A stretch of 64,000 bases of DNA from Brevibacterium permense (GTDB lineage: Bacteria; Actinomycetota; Actinomycetes; Actinomycetales; Brevibacteriaceae), in contig NZ_QYCP01000095.1 in NCBI RefSeq assembly GCF_025506275.1, forward strand, positions 186,001-250,000. The letters run 5' to 3'. This document shows, one piece after another, positions 15,923 through 24,236 of this stretch. The notes below the pieces were generated by a model, which saw only the letters and a program-made list of their open reading frames with translations, searched no databases and was not told the origin of the DNA. The position numbers and the translations under genes were made by a program. The stretch's first letter is position 1. Every line of letters starts with the position of its first letter.

Positions 15923-16978
15923 CTAGTCGGGGCGAGTTGGAGATTGGGCTTCTTCTACATCGACCGGTTGCACGGTCCCGGCGTCTTCGAGTTCTTCGTT
16001 TTCATTGCGTGGATCGATTCCTCGACGGAGCTGCCACCTATAGATAAGCACCGTGAGCATGGGAGTGAGCACGGCGGTCGTGACCACCGATGCCGCCACT
16101 TGCGCTGTCGCCATATCAACGATCTGGCTATACGTTGGGTCGGCTGCAGCAACGACTGCTGGCGTAGCCACTGCAGCACCGGCCGTTGACGACTCGGCAG
16201 CTCCTGAGATGATGTTTCGTCTATGCGGGGGCCGGCGACGAACTACATGGACCATGTGGAGGGTGAGCATAGCCAGTCCGCCGGAGATAATGAGAGTGAA
16301 AAGCCCCAGAAGGATGCCTGGAGGGCCGGCCATGATGAGAGTTTTAAAGTCGATGCCCGCGCCGAGTGGGAACGCGAAGAATGGGATGAGCAACTTCTCG
16401 CCTTGCTTGAGGAAGTTCCTCATCTCGGGATCGAGGTTGCCCATGATGAACCCGACGACGATTGGGACGAGGACGGCGACGAAGGCGAGCACGGGAATCT
16501 GTGCGAGGCCTGCGGCACCTAGAGCAACGAGCGTCAGGAACGGACCGTCGTTGAGGGAGATGACAGCGATGGCTCCGCGGTCTGTTTTGTTGCCGAACTC
16601 CGAGGTCAGTGCCGCGTACAGTCCGCCGTTGGAGTTTGTCATCGCGGCGATGATCGCTAGTGGCGTCAGCGCCCAAATAGTGCCATCGGGCATGAAGAAA
16701 CCTGCGATGAGACCAACGATGACGCCGGCGATGAATTTGCCGATCAGGATCGCAAACCCCTTCTCCGCAACTGGGCCGGTGGCTTTGTAGGGAAGCTGCG
16801 CGCCCATACAGACGAGGAATGCGCCGATGATGGCCAGTGCGCCGTCCTTGTAGAGTGCTTGAGTGAACCCTCCAATTTCGAGGGCTTGGGGAGCAAATGT
16901 ATTGACTATTGCGCCTAAGAGCAACGGGATGATCATTAACCCGCCGGGCACTTTTTGAACGTAATGCAGAATTCTCAT
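15923..16978 (-). CDS. kdgT: 2-keto-3-deoxygluconate permease family transporter (KdgT)
   Basis: 351 residues, about ten transmembrane helices, in the KdgT family: the opening MRILHYVQKVPGGLMIIPLL, then GAFLVCMGAQLPYKATGP, FMPDGTIWALTPLAIIAAM and TNSNGGLYAALTSEFG are characteristic. KdgT imports 2-keto-3-deoxygluconate by proton symport. The C-terminal 40 residues are hydrophilic and acidic, longer than usual. It is the first enzyme-operon gene after gntR (64-bp gap) and is followed by the UxaA dehydratase, so the imported acid is likely the dehydratase substrate or a neighbour in that pathway. Family call is firm; substrate identity is inferred. Confidence 0.85.
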   Translation of the reverse strand: MRILHYVQKVPGGLMIIPLLLGAIVNTFAPQALEIGGFTQALYKDGALAIIGAFLVCMGAQLPYKATGPVAEKGFAILIGKFIAGVIVGLIAGFFMPDGTIWALTPLAIIAAMTNSNGGLYAALTSEFGNKTDRGAIAVISLNDGPFLTLVALGAAGLAQIPVLAFVAVLVPIVVGFIMGNLDPEMRNFLKQGEKLLIPFFAFPLGAGIDFKTLIMAGPPGILLGLFTLIISGGLAMLTLHMVHVVRRRPPHRRNIISGAAESSTAGAAVATPAVVAAADPTYSQIVDMATAQVAASVVTTAVLTPMLTVLIYRWQLRRGIDPRNENEELEDAGTVQPVDVEEAQSPTRPD

Positions 16979-17042
16979 CGTGTCTCCATTGACTCGAGTT
17001 CAGGAAGAATGGGGCTGTCATTCTTTTTGAGTTTTAACTCGC

Positions 17043-17807
17043 TTACCTTGTGGGAGCCTGCATCCCAAGAAATCTGAGGCTGTAGGCCATAGTTCTTGCG
17101 CCAAGCGTCAAAGTTGGTTCGTATTCGCTATCGAGTGCCTGCAAAACTCCGCAAGCAGTGTGCGAATAGTGCTCTGCGAGAAGTTCTGCCGCGCGGGCAG
17201 GCTGTGAAGATGTACTTGCTTCGTGAATTTGCCTGTGCTCTTCCATGCTTTTCGCCCAGTTCGTGTCCGAATCGTTGAGATAGATGCGTCTGTAGCGGTC
17301 TGCATGATCGAATAGCTGGGAAATTGACTTGTTAAGTCGATCGTTCGTCCCAAGCACAAGGCTTAAGTGGAAATTTCGGTGGCTGTTTGTCCACGATTCG
17401 AAGTCGTGACGTGCGACTGCTGCTTCCATGCTTTCCAGATGCTCATGCGTCGATGTGAAGCGGTCCTTGCGGGTCGTCCGTACCGTTTCGAATATTGCGA
17501 GAGACTCTTGCTGGATCCGGAGCGAATACAAAGCGTCAAGGTCCTCCGGGGAAACCGAGGCCACCATGACCTGCTTGTTCACTTTCACTGTCGCTAACCC
17601 CTCGTGCTCGAGGAGTCTCACCGCCTCCCGCAGGGGAGTCCTACTGACACCTAGATCTTTTGCGAGTTGGACTTGGCTCAGCGAGGACGCTGAAGGCAAC
17701 TCGTTTGTCAGTATCGCGTCTCTTAAGCGTTGGTGGGTGTAGTTGACAAGATGACGTGGTTCCGCTTCGTGAGTGAACAACGGTGTGGAGTCGGACTGCG
17801 TTGTCAC
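17043..17807 (-). CDS. GntR family (FCD domain) transcriptional regulator
   Basis: 254 residues. The N-terminal winged-helix of the GntR family reads LRDAILTNELPSASSLSQVQ followed by LAKDLGVSRTPLREAVRLLE. The remaining part is an all-helical FCD ligand domain with metal-ligand histidines (for example NSHRNFHLSL and MEEHRQIHEA). FCD regulators sense sugar acids and keto acids. It is the 5'-most gene of the permease/dehydratase operon and probably represses it, releasing on binding a pathway acid. A palindrome 56 bp upstream of its start (17863-17872) is a candidate site. Confidence 0.9.
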   Translation of the reverse strand: MTTQSDSTPLFTHEAEPRHLVNYTHQRLRDAILTNELPSASSLSQVQLAKDLGVSRTPLREAVRLLEHEGLATVKVNKQVMVASVSPEDLDALYSLRIQQESLAIFETVRTTRKDRFTSTHEHLESMEAAVARHDFESWTNSHRNFHLSLVLGTNDRLNKSISQLFDHADRYRRIYLNDSDTNWAKSMEEHRQIHEASTSSQPARAAELLAEHYSHTACGVLQALDSEYEPTLTLGARTMAYSLRFLGMQAPTR

Positions 17808-17862
17808 GAGAACCTTCCCTCGGTGTTGGACTCACCAGCAGGATGCTGGCCCTGGAAACCAA

Positions 17863-17872
17863 GTGTATACAC
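17863..17872. promoter_or_regulatory. GTGTATACAC palindrome, candidate GntR operator
   Basis: A perfect 10-bp palindrome 56 bp upstream of the gntR start. The GTATAC core matches the TNGTNNNACNA-like half-site symmetry used by FCD-type GntR regulators. A second imperfect dyad, CAACTG-TACA-CAGTTG, lies at 17934-17949. Which protein binds is inference from position. Confidence 0.5.
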
Positions 17873-17920
17873 ATAGTGCCTACAAATCAATACATACGAG
17901 ACTTTTTAGGCTTCTGCATG

Positions 17921-18310
17921 GGTAGCACGCTATCAACTGTACACAGTTGCATGTTCGAGAATTGTCCGAATGAAACTGTGCAACAGTTCGCGGGGCACGT
18001 CGATTTCGACCCCGCAATGAACGGTCTCCCAGCCGTTGGCGACGTGAATATCGCCTACTCCGTGCACCCCTGGGCACGGGGACAAGGCGTAGCAACGGTC
18101 GCCGTTGGACTCATCTGCGACTTCATCAGTAGACAACGAATCGGCACTCGAGCAATTGCAAGGATTGAAGCCGAGAATTTCGCGTCGACGCGCGTGGTTG
18201 AACGCAACGGTTTCCAACTACTCGGACAGTTCCAATCAATTGATGATCAGCATGACGATGGCTCGCCAGTTGTCTATGCCACTTATAGCAAGGAAATCAA
18301 GGTCGGTTAG
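17921..18310 (+). pseudogene. GNAT acetyltransferase, N-terminally truncated remnant
   Basis: The last 100 or so residues hold a clear GNAT core: AGHVDFDPAMNGL, GDVNIAYSVHPWARGQGVAT (the acetyl-CoA pyrophosphate loop, matching R/Q-x-x-G-x-G/A), ARIEAENFASTRVVERNGF. The N-terminal half of the domain is missing: reading further upstream enters the gntR promoter and its palindromes, and the sequence there has no protein character. No ribosome-binding site supports any ATG. It is probably a decayed fragment carried into the island seam next to the gntR promoter. Confidence 0.5.
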
Positions 18311-18400
18311 CGCCGCAGCCAAACCGGGCATTCACAGGCCTGGCATAGCAGCAGTTCGCACGGTCTCTGCACGATCGCCGTGTCAGGACTTTGGATAGAT

Positions 18401-18556
18401 ATGAAGGGCTGCCACCAGGTGCGCGCGGCGGCTCAGAATAAGCAACTGACCCGGCTCCTCGACGAGCGCGAGAACTGCCTCACCGAGATCAGTGCGGTGT
18501 CCGGCGTCAGCCGCCAAACCCTCTACCGAGCGATCGCCAAGGCGCGAGATTCCTGA
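18401..18556 (+). pseudogene. Resolvase C-terminal HTH remnant
   Basis: A 51-codon frame ends at TGA 18554-18556 and contains LLDERENCLTEISAVSGVSR followed by QTLYRAIAKARDS. This is the C-terminal helix-turn-helix of a small serine recombinase (HTH_7-like). No catalytic domain precedes it, so the rest of the gene is gone. It marks old recombinase activity between the sugar-acid operon and the catabolic supercluster. Confidence 0.45.
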
Positions 18557-18864
18557 TCGCGAAGTCCGGCCCGTATCCTTGATGAGCAGGTGAAATCGGG
18601 AGTCAAGGAGAGCCGTCAACGTGGCCTCGAACTCGGCGAACGAGCGTCCTCCGGGACTGCACCCAGCGCTTTCGACGCGTCAAGGATTCGCCCTCCTCGA
18701 AGAATCAGCCTCCGTGCGCATCCACCTGCGCGGGACGATCGATGACATTCGCGAGATACGGTACGTAAGCGCTGACGGGCACTCGGTCTTCACCCTCGGC
18801 AGCATCGGAGCGAGAAGACGATGAAGGTCATCCTCGGCTGCAAGGCGGTCGACGACAACGGCGC

Positions 18865-19193
18865 TTGGCCCCTCGCGACACTGCCGTGACTACCCTGCAA
18901 CGCGTCAACGACTATCGTCTGAGTGGATACTGGTACCCATTCCGACGGAAGACCACTTCAGGACGAGCAGACGACTTCTACCCAGGCAACCGGCCCAGTG
19001 ACGTAGTCGCGCTCTACGACTTCGACGCCCGGCTGCGCATGGCGACCTTCTCCGCCCTAGCTCAATCGAACTGGCGATCCGAGCACTATTTGGTCACGAG
19101 CTCGGTCGCGTTGATCCCAGTGCCCATCCTGACTTCGTCCTGCTCGGCACCTCGGCACGAAGGTGCCTATCGCCGTTGGCTCGTTGGGTGTGA
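18865..19193 (+). pseudogene. Abi-family (Abi_2-like) protein remnant, frameshifted and truncated
   Basis: The reading VNDYRLSGYWYPFRRK, then DVVALYDFDARLRMATFSAL, is the classic Abi_2 start (YYRLSGYWYPF and LYxFDxxLR). At about 19055 the frame must step back one base, continuing as SSIELAIRALFGHELGRVDP and SAHPDFVLLGT to a stop at 19191-19193. The N-terminal helix and the C-terminal half of the roughly 300-residue family are absent. Abi proteins of this type are abortive-infection or toxin-like factors. This copy is clearly broken. Confidence 0.55.
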
Positions 19194-20231
19194 ATTCGAG
19201 CTGAGGCAGTCGAGCGAATACTTCGCCGCCCACCATCACGCGTAGTATGGCGGGGTGCTGCCGGTCTGGGTTGCAGTCGAGTTGTTGGGTTGGGGCAGTC
19301 TGACGCGTCTGTAGGTTTCGCGTCCAGCGGCGTCCAGAACGCAGTCGCCGACGTATGTGGTCTCTCAGCTCCCCAGTTGACGAGTTGACTCAAAGCGCTC
19401 AACCTTGTGTGCAACTCCTGCGCACACCATGGTCGTGGTCGGTCCTTCAACCGCGTTCACACACTCTCGCCGAAGTCGCCGCCAGTGGGGTGTCATCCTG
19501 ACTTGGACGCAGTCGCGACAGATTGGTTTCGAACCTTCAGTCAGCTGACGATAATCCAGTTTCTCCTCGACCAGCTCCACGGTAGGCCGGCCGACGTCCT
19601 TGACGACTGTGAAGACGACTTTCCCGTCCGTGCATGCGGTTCCGACCACGCACGTGGGCGCGTCGAGCGATTGGTCGAGCACGAGTCCGCTCTGGAATCG
19701 TTGAGCCGACCGGAAGCGGAACGTTCGCTTAACAGGAAACGATCAGGTTCACCCCACGGGAACGTTCAGGGGAAATCGATCTACGGTCGATGTATGCCGA
19801 AGTTGAGAATCGAAATTGCCGCTGTCGATCAGATCGAAGTCAAGCGTGTTCCGTCCGTCTACCAACGTGGAGAACGAATCGTCAGGCTTGATGATGAGGC
19901 CTCTGACGAAGCATGGAAAGCCGGGTACACGCCCGTAGGTCGCCCTGTGTTCGTCGGTCTCACGAATGGTGACCCACTGCTGTATCGATTCGACGTCTTC
20001 GTTGAAACCTCTGTGCAATAGCCCCGGCGCTACTTCCATCATTGGGCGTCAACCGAGGCTTTTGTCGCTATTCGGGTGACGCGAGGGGGCCATCGACCGA
20101 GGTAGGTCTATCCTCAACAAGCGGTTGAGGTCGACCCCGGAAAACGACAGTGACCGCAAACGCGCACAGAATTCGGACCCCTCGACTCGTGTGTGAAGCT
20201 CAGATACCCAATACTTCTCTGACACATGAAA
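19194..20231. other. Degenerate region, no firm gene
   Basis: About 1 kb of decayed DNA between the Abi remnant and the SDR gene. The best candidate is a 75-codon plus-strand frame, 19794-20021 (MPKLRIEIAAVDQIEVKRV at its start), which reads smoothly but has no clear ribosome-binding site or recognisable family. A minus-strand frame at 19365-19682 is less convincing. I see no transposase or integrase. Confidence 0.4.
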
Positions 20232-20993
20232 CTATACGGCGCTGGTCCCTCCGTCCACCGCCCAGTTCGCGCCCGTTGCAAAAGTCGCGTGCACGGCAAG
20301 GAATTCAATGACATGAGAAATTTCGTCAGCTTCGGCAAAACGAGCCAACGGGACAGAAGCCAACTTGTCTTCCAGAGCAAGCTTCGGGTCGGGCGAGTTG
20401 TCCAGACCATTGCGCATCATGGGCGTGTCAATAGGACCCGGGGAAATAGCATTAACCCGCACATAGGGCGCGAGCTCAGCTGCCAATGCTCGGCTCATCC
20501 CCGCCACCCCCGCCTTGGACGCACTGTAGTGGACAAGGTCTGGTGCCCCCATCGAGGCTAAATCAGATGCGACGTTAACAATCGATCCACTCTGACGCGA
20601 CTTCATCAGCAGCCCTGAGGCCCTGGAGACGTAGAACGCACCAGAGAGATTCGTATCGATCACCTCCGTCCATGCGCTCGAGTCCAGATTCTCGAGCCGA
20701 GCGCTGGGTGCAATTCCAGCAGCGTTGACCACCACGTCGAGCCCGCCCAACGTTGCATCCGCACGCCGAACAGCATCTTCTGCGGCCGCGGCATCGGACA
20801 CGTCCGCGACGATAGACACCACACGCTCACCCGATTCAGCAAGCTCGTCGAGAGCAGCCTCGCGCCGCGCGAGAGCAGCAACGTGGGAGCCACTAGCGGA
20901 AAATCGCCGGACAACCGCCGCCCCCAACCCTGAACTTGCTCCTGTTACCAAGACGCGCAAACCGTCTGCTTTCTCTTCAGCCACGACCACCAT
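20232..20993 (-). CDS. SDR family oxidoreductase
   Basis: 253 residues. TGASSGLG near residue 17 binds NAD(P), VNAAG is the NNAG equivalent, S-I-V-N-V-A-S carries the catalytic Ser and YSASK the Tyr-Lys pair. The C-terminal VHATFATGANWAVDGGTSAV is typical of classical SDRs. GGAGG abuts the ATG, so a GTG three codons later (20984) may be the true start. It is the last gene of a minus-strand group with a Gfo/Idh dehydrogenase and an APC permease. It probably oxidises or reduces a polyol or ketone intermediate of the supercluster. Confidence 0.85.
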   Translation of the reverse strand: MVVVAEEKADGLRVLVTGASSGLGAAVVRRFSASGSHVAALARREAALDELAESGERVVSIVADVSDAAAAEDAVRRADATLGGLDVVVNAAGIAPSARLENLDSSAWTEVIDTNLSGAFYVSRASGLLMKSRQSGSIVNVASDLASMGAPDLVHYSASKAGVAGMSRALAAELAPYVRVNAISPGPIDTPMMRNGLDNSPDPKLALEDKLASVPLARFAEADEISHVIEFLAVHATFATGANWAVDGGTSAV

Positions 20994-21132
20994 CCTCCAA
21001 CTTAAACACGAATAGACTATTCAGAATGCAAGTTGCAAACACACTGAATCAGTAGGCCCCACGCATTGGTCACAAATCACCATTTGAAACCAATTGATAC
21101 AGCAATAACACCATAGATTCAGCGCCGAAGCT

Positions 21133-22146
21133 TCAACGCGAAGTGTTCACACTAACCACTTTTCCACTCTGAGCAGATTCCAAAGCAGCGTCTGCCAAGC
21201 GCAGAGCTTCACGACCGTCTTCGAAAGTCGGACTTGTCGAGTCCGAGCCTTCTAGAAGTTTCACGAATTCGTCCAACTCCAGTCGATAAGCATCATCAAA
21301 CCGAACCAAAAAAGATTCTTCAAAACCAACTCTCGACCCGGTGCCCCGCGCTGTCGACTGGCCGACCAAGCTGCTTTCCATATTTGAAACCGTAAAGTTC
21401 CCATCACTGCAGAAAGCTTCCAAACGTTGGTCGTATCCGAACGGACTATGTCGTGAGTTGAAGATGTTCGCGGTGCGGCCAGATTTAGACTTCAGTGACA
21501 CGGTGACCGAGTCGTAATCGCCAACTTCGCGAGCTCCGGGGTCGAACAGCTGCGCGCCGAATGCCGACACTTCGTCGATGTCGCCGATAAAATGGCGGAC
21601 CAAGTCGAAGTCATGTATCGTCATGTCCCTGAATATCCCGCCAGAAGTCGACAGGTATTCAACAGGAGGAGGGCCAGGGTCCCTGCTGATCAGAGACAGA
21701 TGCTCCAAAGTGCCTACTTCCTGTCGCCTGATTCTCGTATGGACCTCGCTGAATGCTGGGTCGAATCGTTGGTTGAAGCCCAAGGCAATGTGAGCTTCCG
21801 AAGCTTCTACTTCCGGCCATAGGGCATCGACGCGATCGATGTCTAAATCGATCGGCTTCTCGCAAAGTATGTGCTTGTTCGCCTCAAGGCACTCGGCAAT
21901 CAGATCCACGTGCGTCGATGTAGGAGAGGCTACGATGACTGCGTCGATATCCTTGTCATGGATGAGTTCTCTCGGCTCGGCCACGGCACGTGCGTCGAAC
22001 CTCGTCGCAAGAAGTCCCGCCGATGAAATGTCGGGGTCAGCAATCGCGACCAATTCAGCACGAGGATGCTTCGATATATTCTTTGCGTGCTGTCGACCTA
22101 TGCGCCCGGACCCAATCAGGCCGATCGCAAACTTTGCTTCAACCAT
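21133..22146 (-). CDS. Gfo/Idh/MocA family oxidoreductase (inositol 2-dehydrogenase-like)
   Basis: 337 residues. GLIGSGRIGRQHAKN is the N-terminal nucleotide motif; ANKHILCEKPIDLD gives the family EKP; the middle FRDMTIHDFDLVRHFIGD carries the D-x-x-x-H catalytic segment of inositol/scyllo-inositol dehydrogenases. It should oxidise a cyclic polyol or sugar ring with NAD(P). The gene is preceded by the APC permease (87-bp gap) and followed by an SDR. It is one of three Gfo-type genes in the supercluster. The best general guess is an inositol-type dehydrogenase, with the true ring substrate unproven. Confidence 0.82.
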   Translation of the reverse strand: MVEAKFAIGLIGSGRIGRQHAKNISKHPRAELVAIADPDISSAGLLATRFDARAVAEPRELIHDKDIDAVIVASPTSTHVDLIAECLEANKHILCEKPIDLDIDRVDALWPEVEASEAHIALGFNQRFDPAFSEVHTRIRRQEVGTLEHLSLISRDPGPPPVEYLSTSGGIFRDMTIHDFDLVRHFIGDIDEVSAFGAQLFDPGAREVGDYDSVTVSLKSKSGRTANIFNSRHSPFGYDQRLEAFCSDGNFTVSNMESSLVGQSTARGTGSRVGFEESFLVRFDDAYRLELDEFVKLLEGSDSTSPTFEDGREALRLADAALESAQSGKVVSVNTSR

Positions 22147-22233
22147 AAAGTTCCCCTTATTCAGTAAGTAGCTTGTTTCGTTGAGTGAACCTTAAAATCA
22201 CGCTGCTCGGCGGCGCGCAGCTAGATGCTTCGT

Positions 22234-23709
22234 TTAAGATTCCAGCTCGCGTTCCATGTTCTGACGCCCCAACCTCTGATAAATGGACGGGCGTTTCGAG
22301 CGGAGCACGAAGGCGTAGATGAAGCCGGCGAAGAAGAGGGCGAAGGTAAAAGTCATGAACACGATGGTGAGAGTGTTCGATCCCGCAATGAGCTCCGGGT
22401 AATTCACGATCGCCATGTATGTGACGAATCCGAGGAAGAGGACGGTAATAATTGGTGCCACGACGGTCTTCCATCCGGATTCTCTGAATCGGCTCTTGTT
22501 CTTCCGGAAGTAGGCCAGGACGGCGGCACTGGCCAGGAGCATCACCAGCAATACTGCAAACGTTCCGCTTCCGCTTGCAATCGCATAGAGTCGTTCTGGA
22601 TCGGTGCCGAGGATGGCAAAGGTGAATGTCGCGCCGCACCACACTACACCAACCGCAAGTGCAGCTACACTCGGCGATTTGTGCTTGGGATGCACATAAG
22701 CGAAGACCCGGGGAAGCGCGCGGTCATTTGCCAACGCGAAGGCGTACCTAGCTGAAATGTTCTGCACAGAAAGCATGCACGCGAGCACCGAGGTGATCAG
22801 CAGCACCACGCCGACATCCGCGACGATCTTCCCAGTCAGGGCGACCATCGAATCGTTGAACAGGGATACCGTATTCGTTGTGGCTTGATCACGAACGTCG
22901 GACCGGCCGATGTAGACCACGTATGCCCACGCGGCCAATGCATAGAACAGTCCGATGCCGACTACAGCGAGGTAGGTAGCGCGGGGAATCGTCTTATTCG
23001 GATTGCGCACTTCTTCTCGGTACACGACTGTCGCCTCAAACCCGAAGAAGTTGCCAACGGCGAAGAGCAGAGCCAGGCCCAGGCTCGGATCGGTGATCCA
23101 GGGCATGTCGAAGACAAATGAGTGCTCGCTCCCAGTGCCGGAAACGAAGGCGTAGACATCGAAGGTGACAATCAGTGCGACTTCCAAGATCATGATCACT
23201 GTCAGAACCTTTGCCGACAGATCAATCCGCCTGTACGCCAAGATCGTCGTGAGAAGAATCAGTATCAGCGCGTACCAATACCATGGGATTTCTGGCCCGT
23301 GCAGGGTGTTCGATACGAAGTTCTGCACGGTCACGGCGAAGAACGAGGGTGCGAAGAATCCAATGAAGAGGTACCCGAACAGCGCCAAGAACGCGGCTCC
23401 CAAACCAGCGGGCTTTCCGAATCCAGCAGTAACGAACGAGTAGAATCCGCCAGGATTCTTCATGTGCTTGCTCATGGTGACCAGTCCTACAGCGAATACA
23501 AGTAGGAAGGCTGTGACTAAGAGGTAGATGCCCGGTGCGGAGGGACCGCTGAACATGAGTAGCACGGGCATCGTTCCGCCGACCGTCGCAATCGGCGACG
23601 AGAAGGCAAGGACGCTCATCACCAAAGCGCCTACGCCCATGTTCCCGCTCAGCTTTGATTGCCCGAAGGTGTCTTCTGGGGGCGCGCTTCCGTTCGATAC
23701 AGTCGTCAT
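22234..23709 (-). CDS. APC superfamily amino-acid/polyamine-type permease (copy 1)
   Basis: About 491 residues, 12 transmembrane helices, start chosen at 23709 because AAGGAG lies five bases upstream (an ATG one codon earlier has only two-base spacing). The family N-terminus is GKLSGNMGVGALVMSVLAFS, with KNPGGFYSFVTAGFG in helix 3. It closely resembles the downstream permease at 24237-25691, so the two are paralogs. APC transporters take up amino acids, amines or related cations. A 17-bp inverted repeat (23778-23794) lies 68 bp upstream, tying it to the supercluster regulon, and the Gfo and SDR genes follow it. Confidence 0.85.
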   Translation of the reverse strand: MTTVSNGSAPPEDTFGQSKLSGNMGVGALVMSVLAFSSPIATVGGTMPVLLMFSGPSAPGIYLLVTAFLLVFAVGLVTMSKHMKNPGGFYSFVTAGFGKPAGLGAAFLALFGYLFIGFFAPSFFAVTVQNFVSNTLHGPEIPWYWYALILILLTTILAYRRIDLSAKVLTVIMILEVALIVTFDVYAFVSGTGSEHSFVFDMPWITDPSLGLALLFAVGNFFGFEATVVYREEVRNPNKTIPRATYLAVVGIGLFYALAAWAYVVYIGRSDVRDQATTNTVSLFNDSMVALTGKIVADVGVVLLITSVLACMLSVQNISARYAFALANDRALPRVFAYVHPKHKSPSVAALAVGVVWCGATFTFAILGTDPERLYAIASGSGTFAVLLVMLLASAAVLAYFRKNKSRFRESGWKTVVAPIITVLFLGFVTYMAIVNYPELIAGSNTLTIVFMTFTFALFFAGFIYAFVLRSKRPSIYQRLGRQNMERELES

Positions 23710-23777
23710 CATGGCTCCTTTGCTCATCATTGAGTTACTGTCGCCGACCAATCTAGGACGGGGTGCAGCCGGATGGG

Positions 23778-23794
23778 TGTGCCACTTTGGAACA
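23778..23794. promoter_or_regulatory. TGTSCCA-N3-TGGSACA operator, site 1
   Basis: TGTGCCA-CTT-TGGAACA. The second arm reads TGTTCCA in reverse, one mismatch from the first. It is 68 bp upstream of the APC permease start. The matching motif upstream of the Fis-family regulator gene (49907-49923) suggests that protein as the binder. Confidence 0.65.
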
Positions 23795-23809
23795 AGGGCA
23801 GTCCACACC

Positions 23810-24236
23810 TCAGTGCTTCCTACTAAGAGGTTTTGATGAGCGGATCGGCCTGTCCTCCCTCATTCCATCCAGCTGCCCTGTCAATGCGCACGACGTGCTC
23901 ATAGATGACTATTGCGGCCATGGCTTCGTCGACGGCGGTAGTCGCAATAGGAATCAGCAGTATTCAGCACGAATGTTGGCCGGCCTCGATTTCACTGATG
24001 AGTGCGTCTTAGATACAACAACACGATGCTCACCGCGGCCCGACAGAGCTCACGGGTGGCACTGCCGATACAACGGGTGAAACATACTTCCAGATACCGA
24101 ACACGCCACGAACTTTCACGTGACGTCGAAATGAATGGGGCTCACTGACAGCAGCGTCACCAACCCAAAGAACGTTCTCTAAGTTTCGGACGTCATCGGT
24201 CTAAAGGAATGACGGCAAGAGCGCCGACCTGACCGA
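23810..24236. other. Intergenic region, no gene
   Basis: 427 bp between two minus-strand permease genes. I see no frame with protein character. The promoter of permease 1 and operator site 1 lie at its left edge. Confidence 0.5.

Noticed and set aside
19365..19682. Minus-strand gene of 105 residues
   Set aside because: No ribosome-binding site, no recognisable fold, and the surrounding DNA is decayed; it could be chance.
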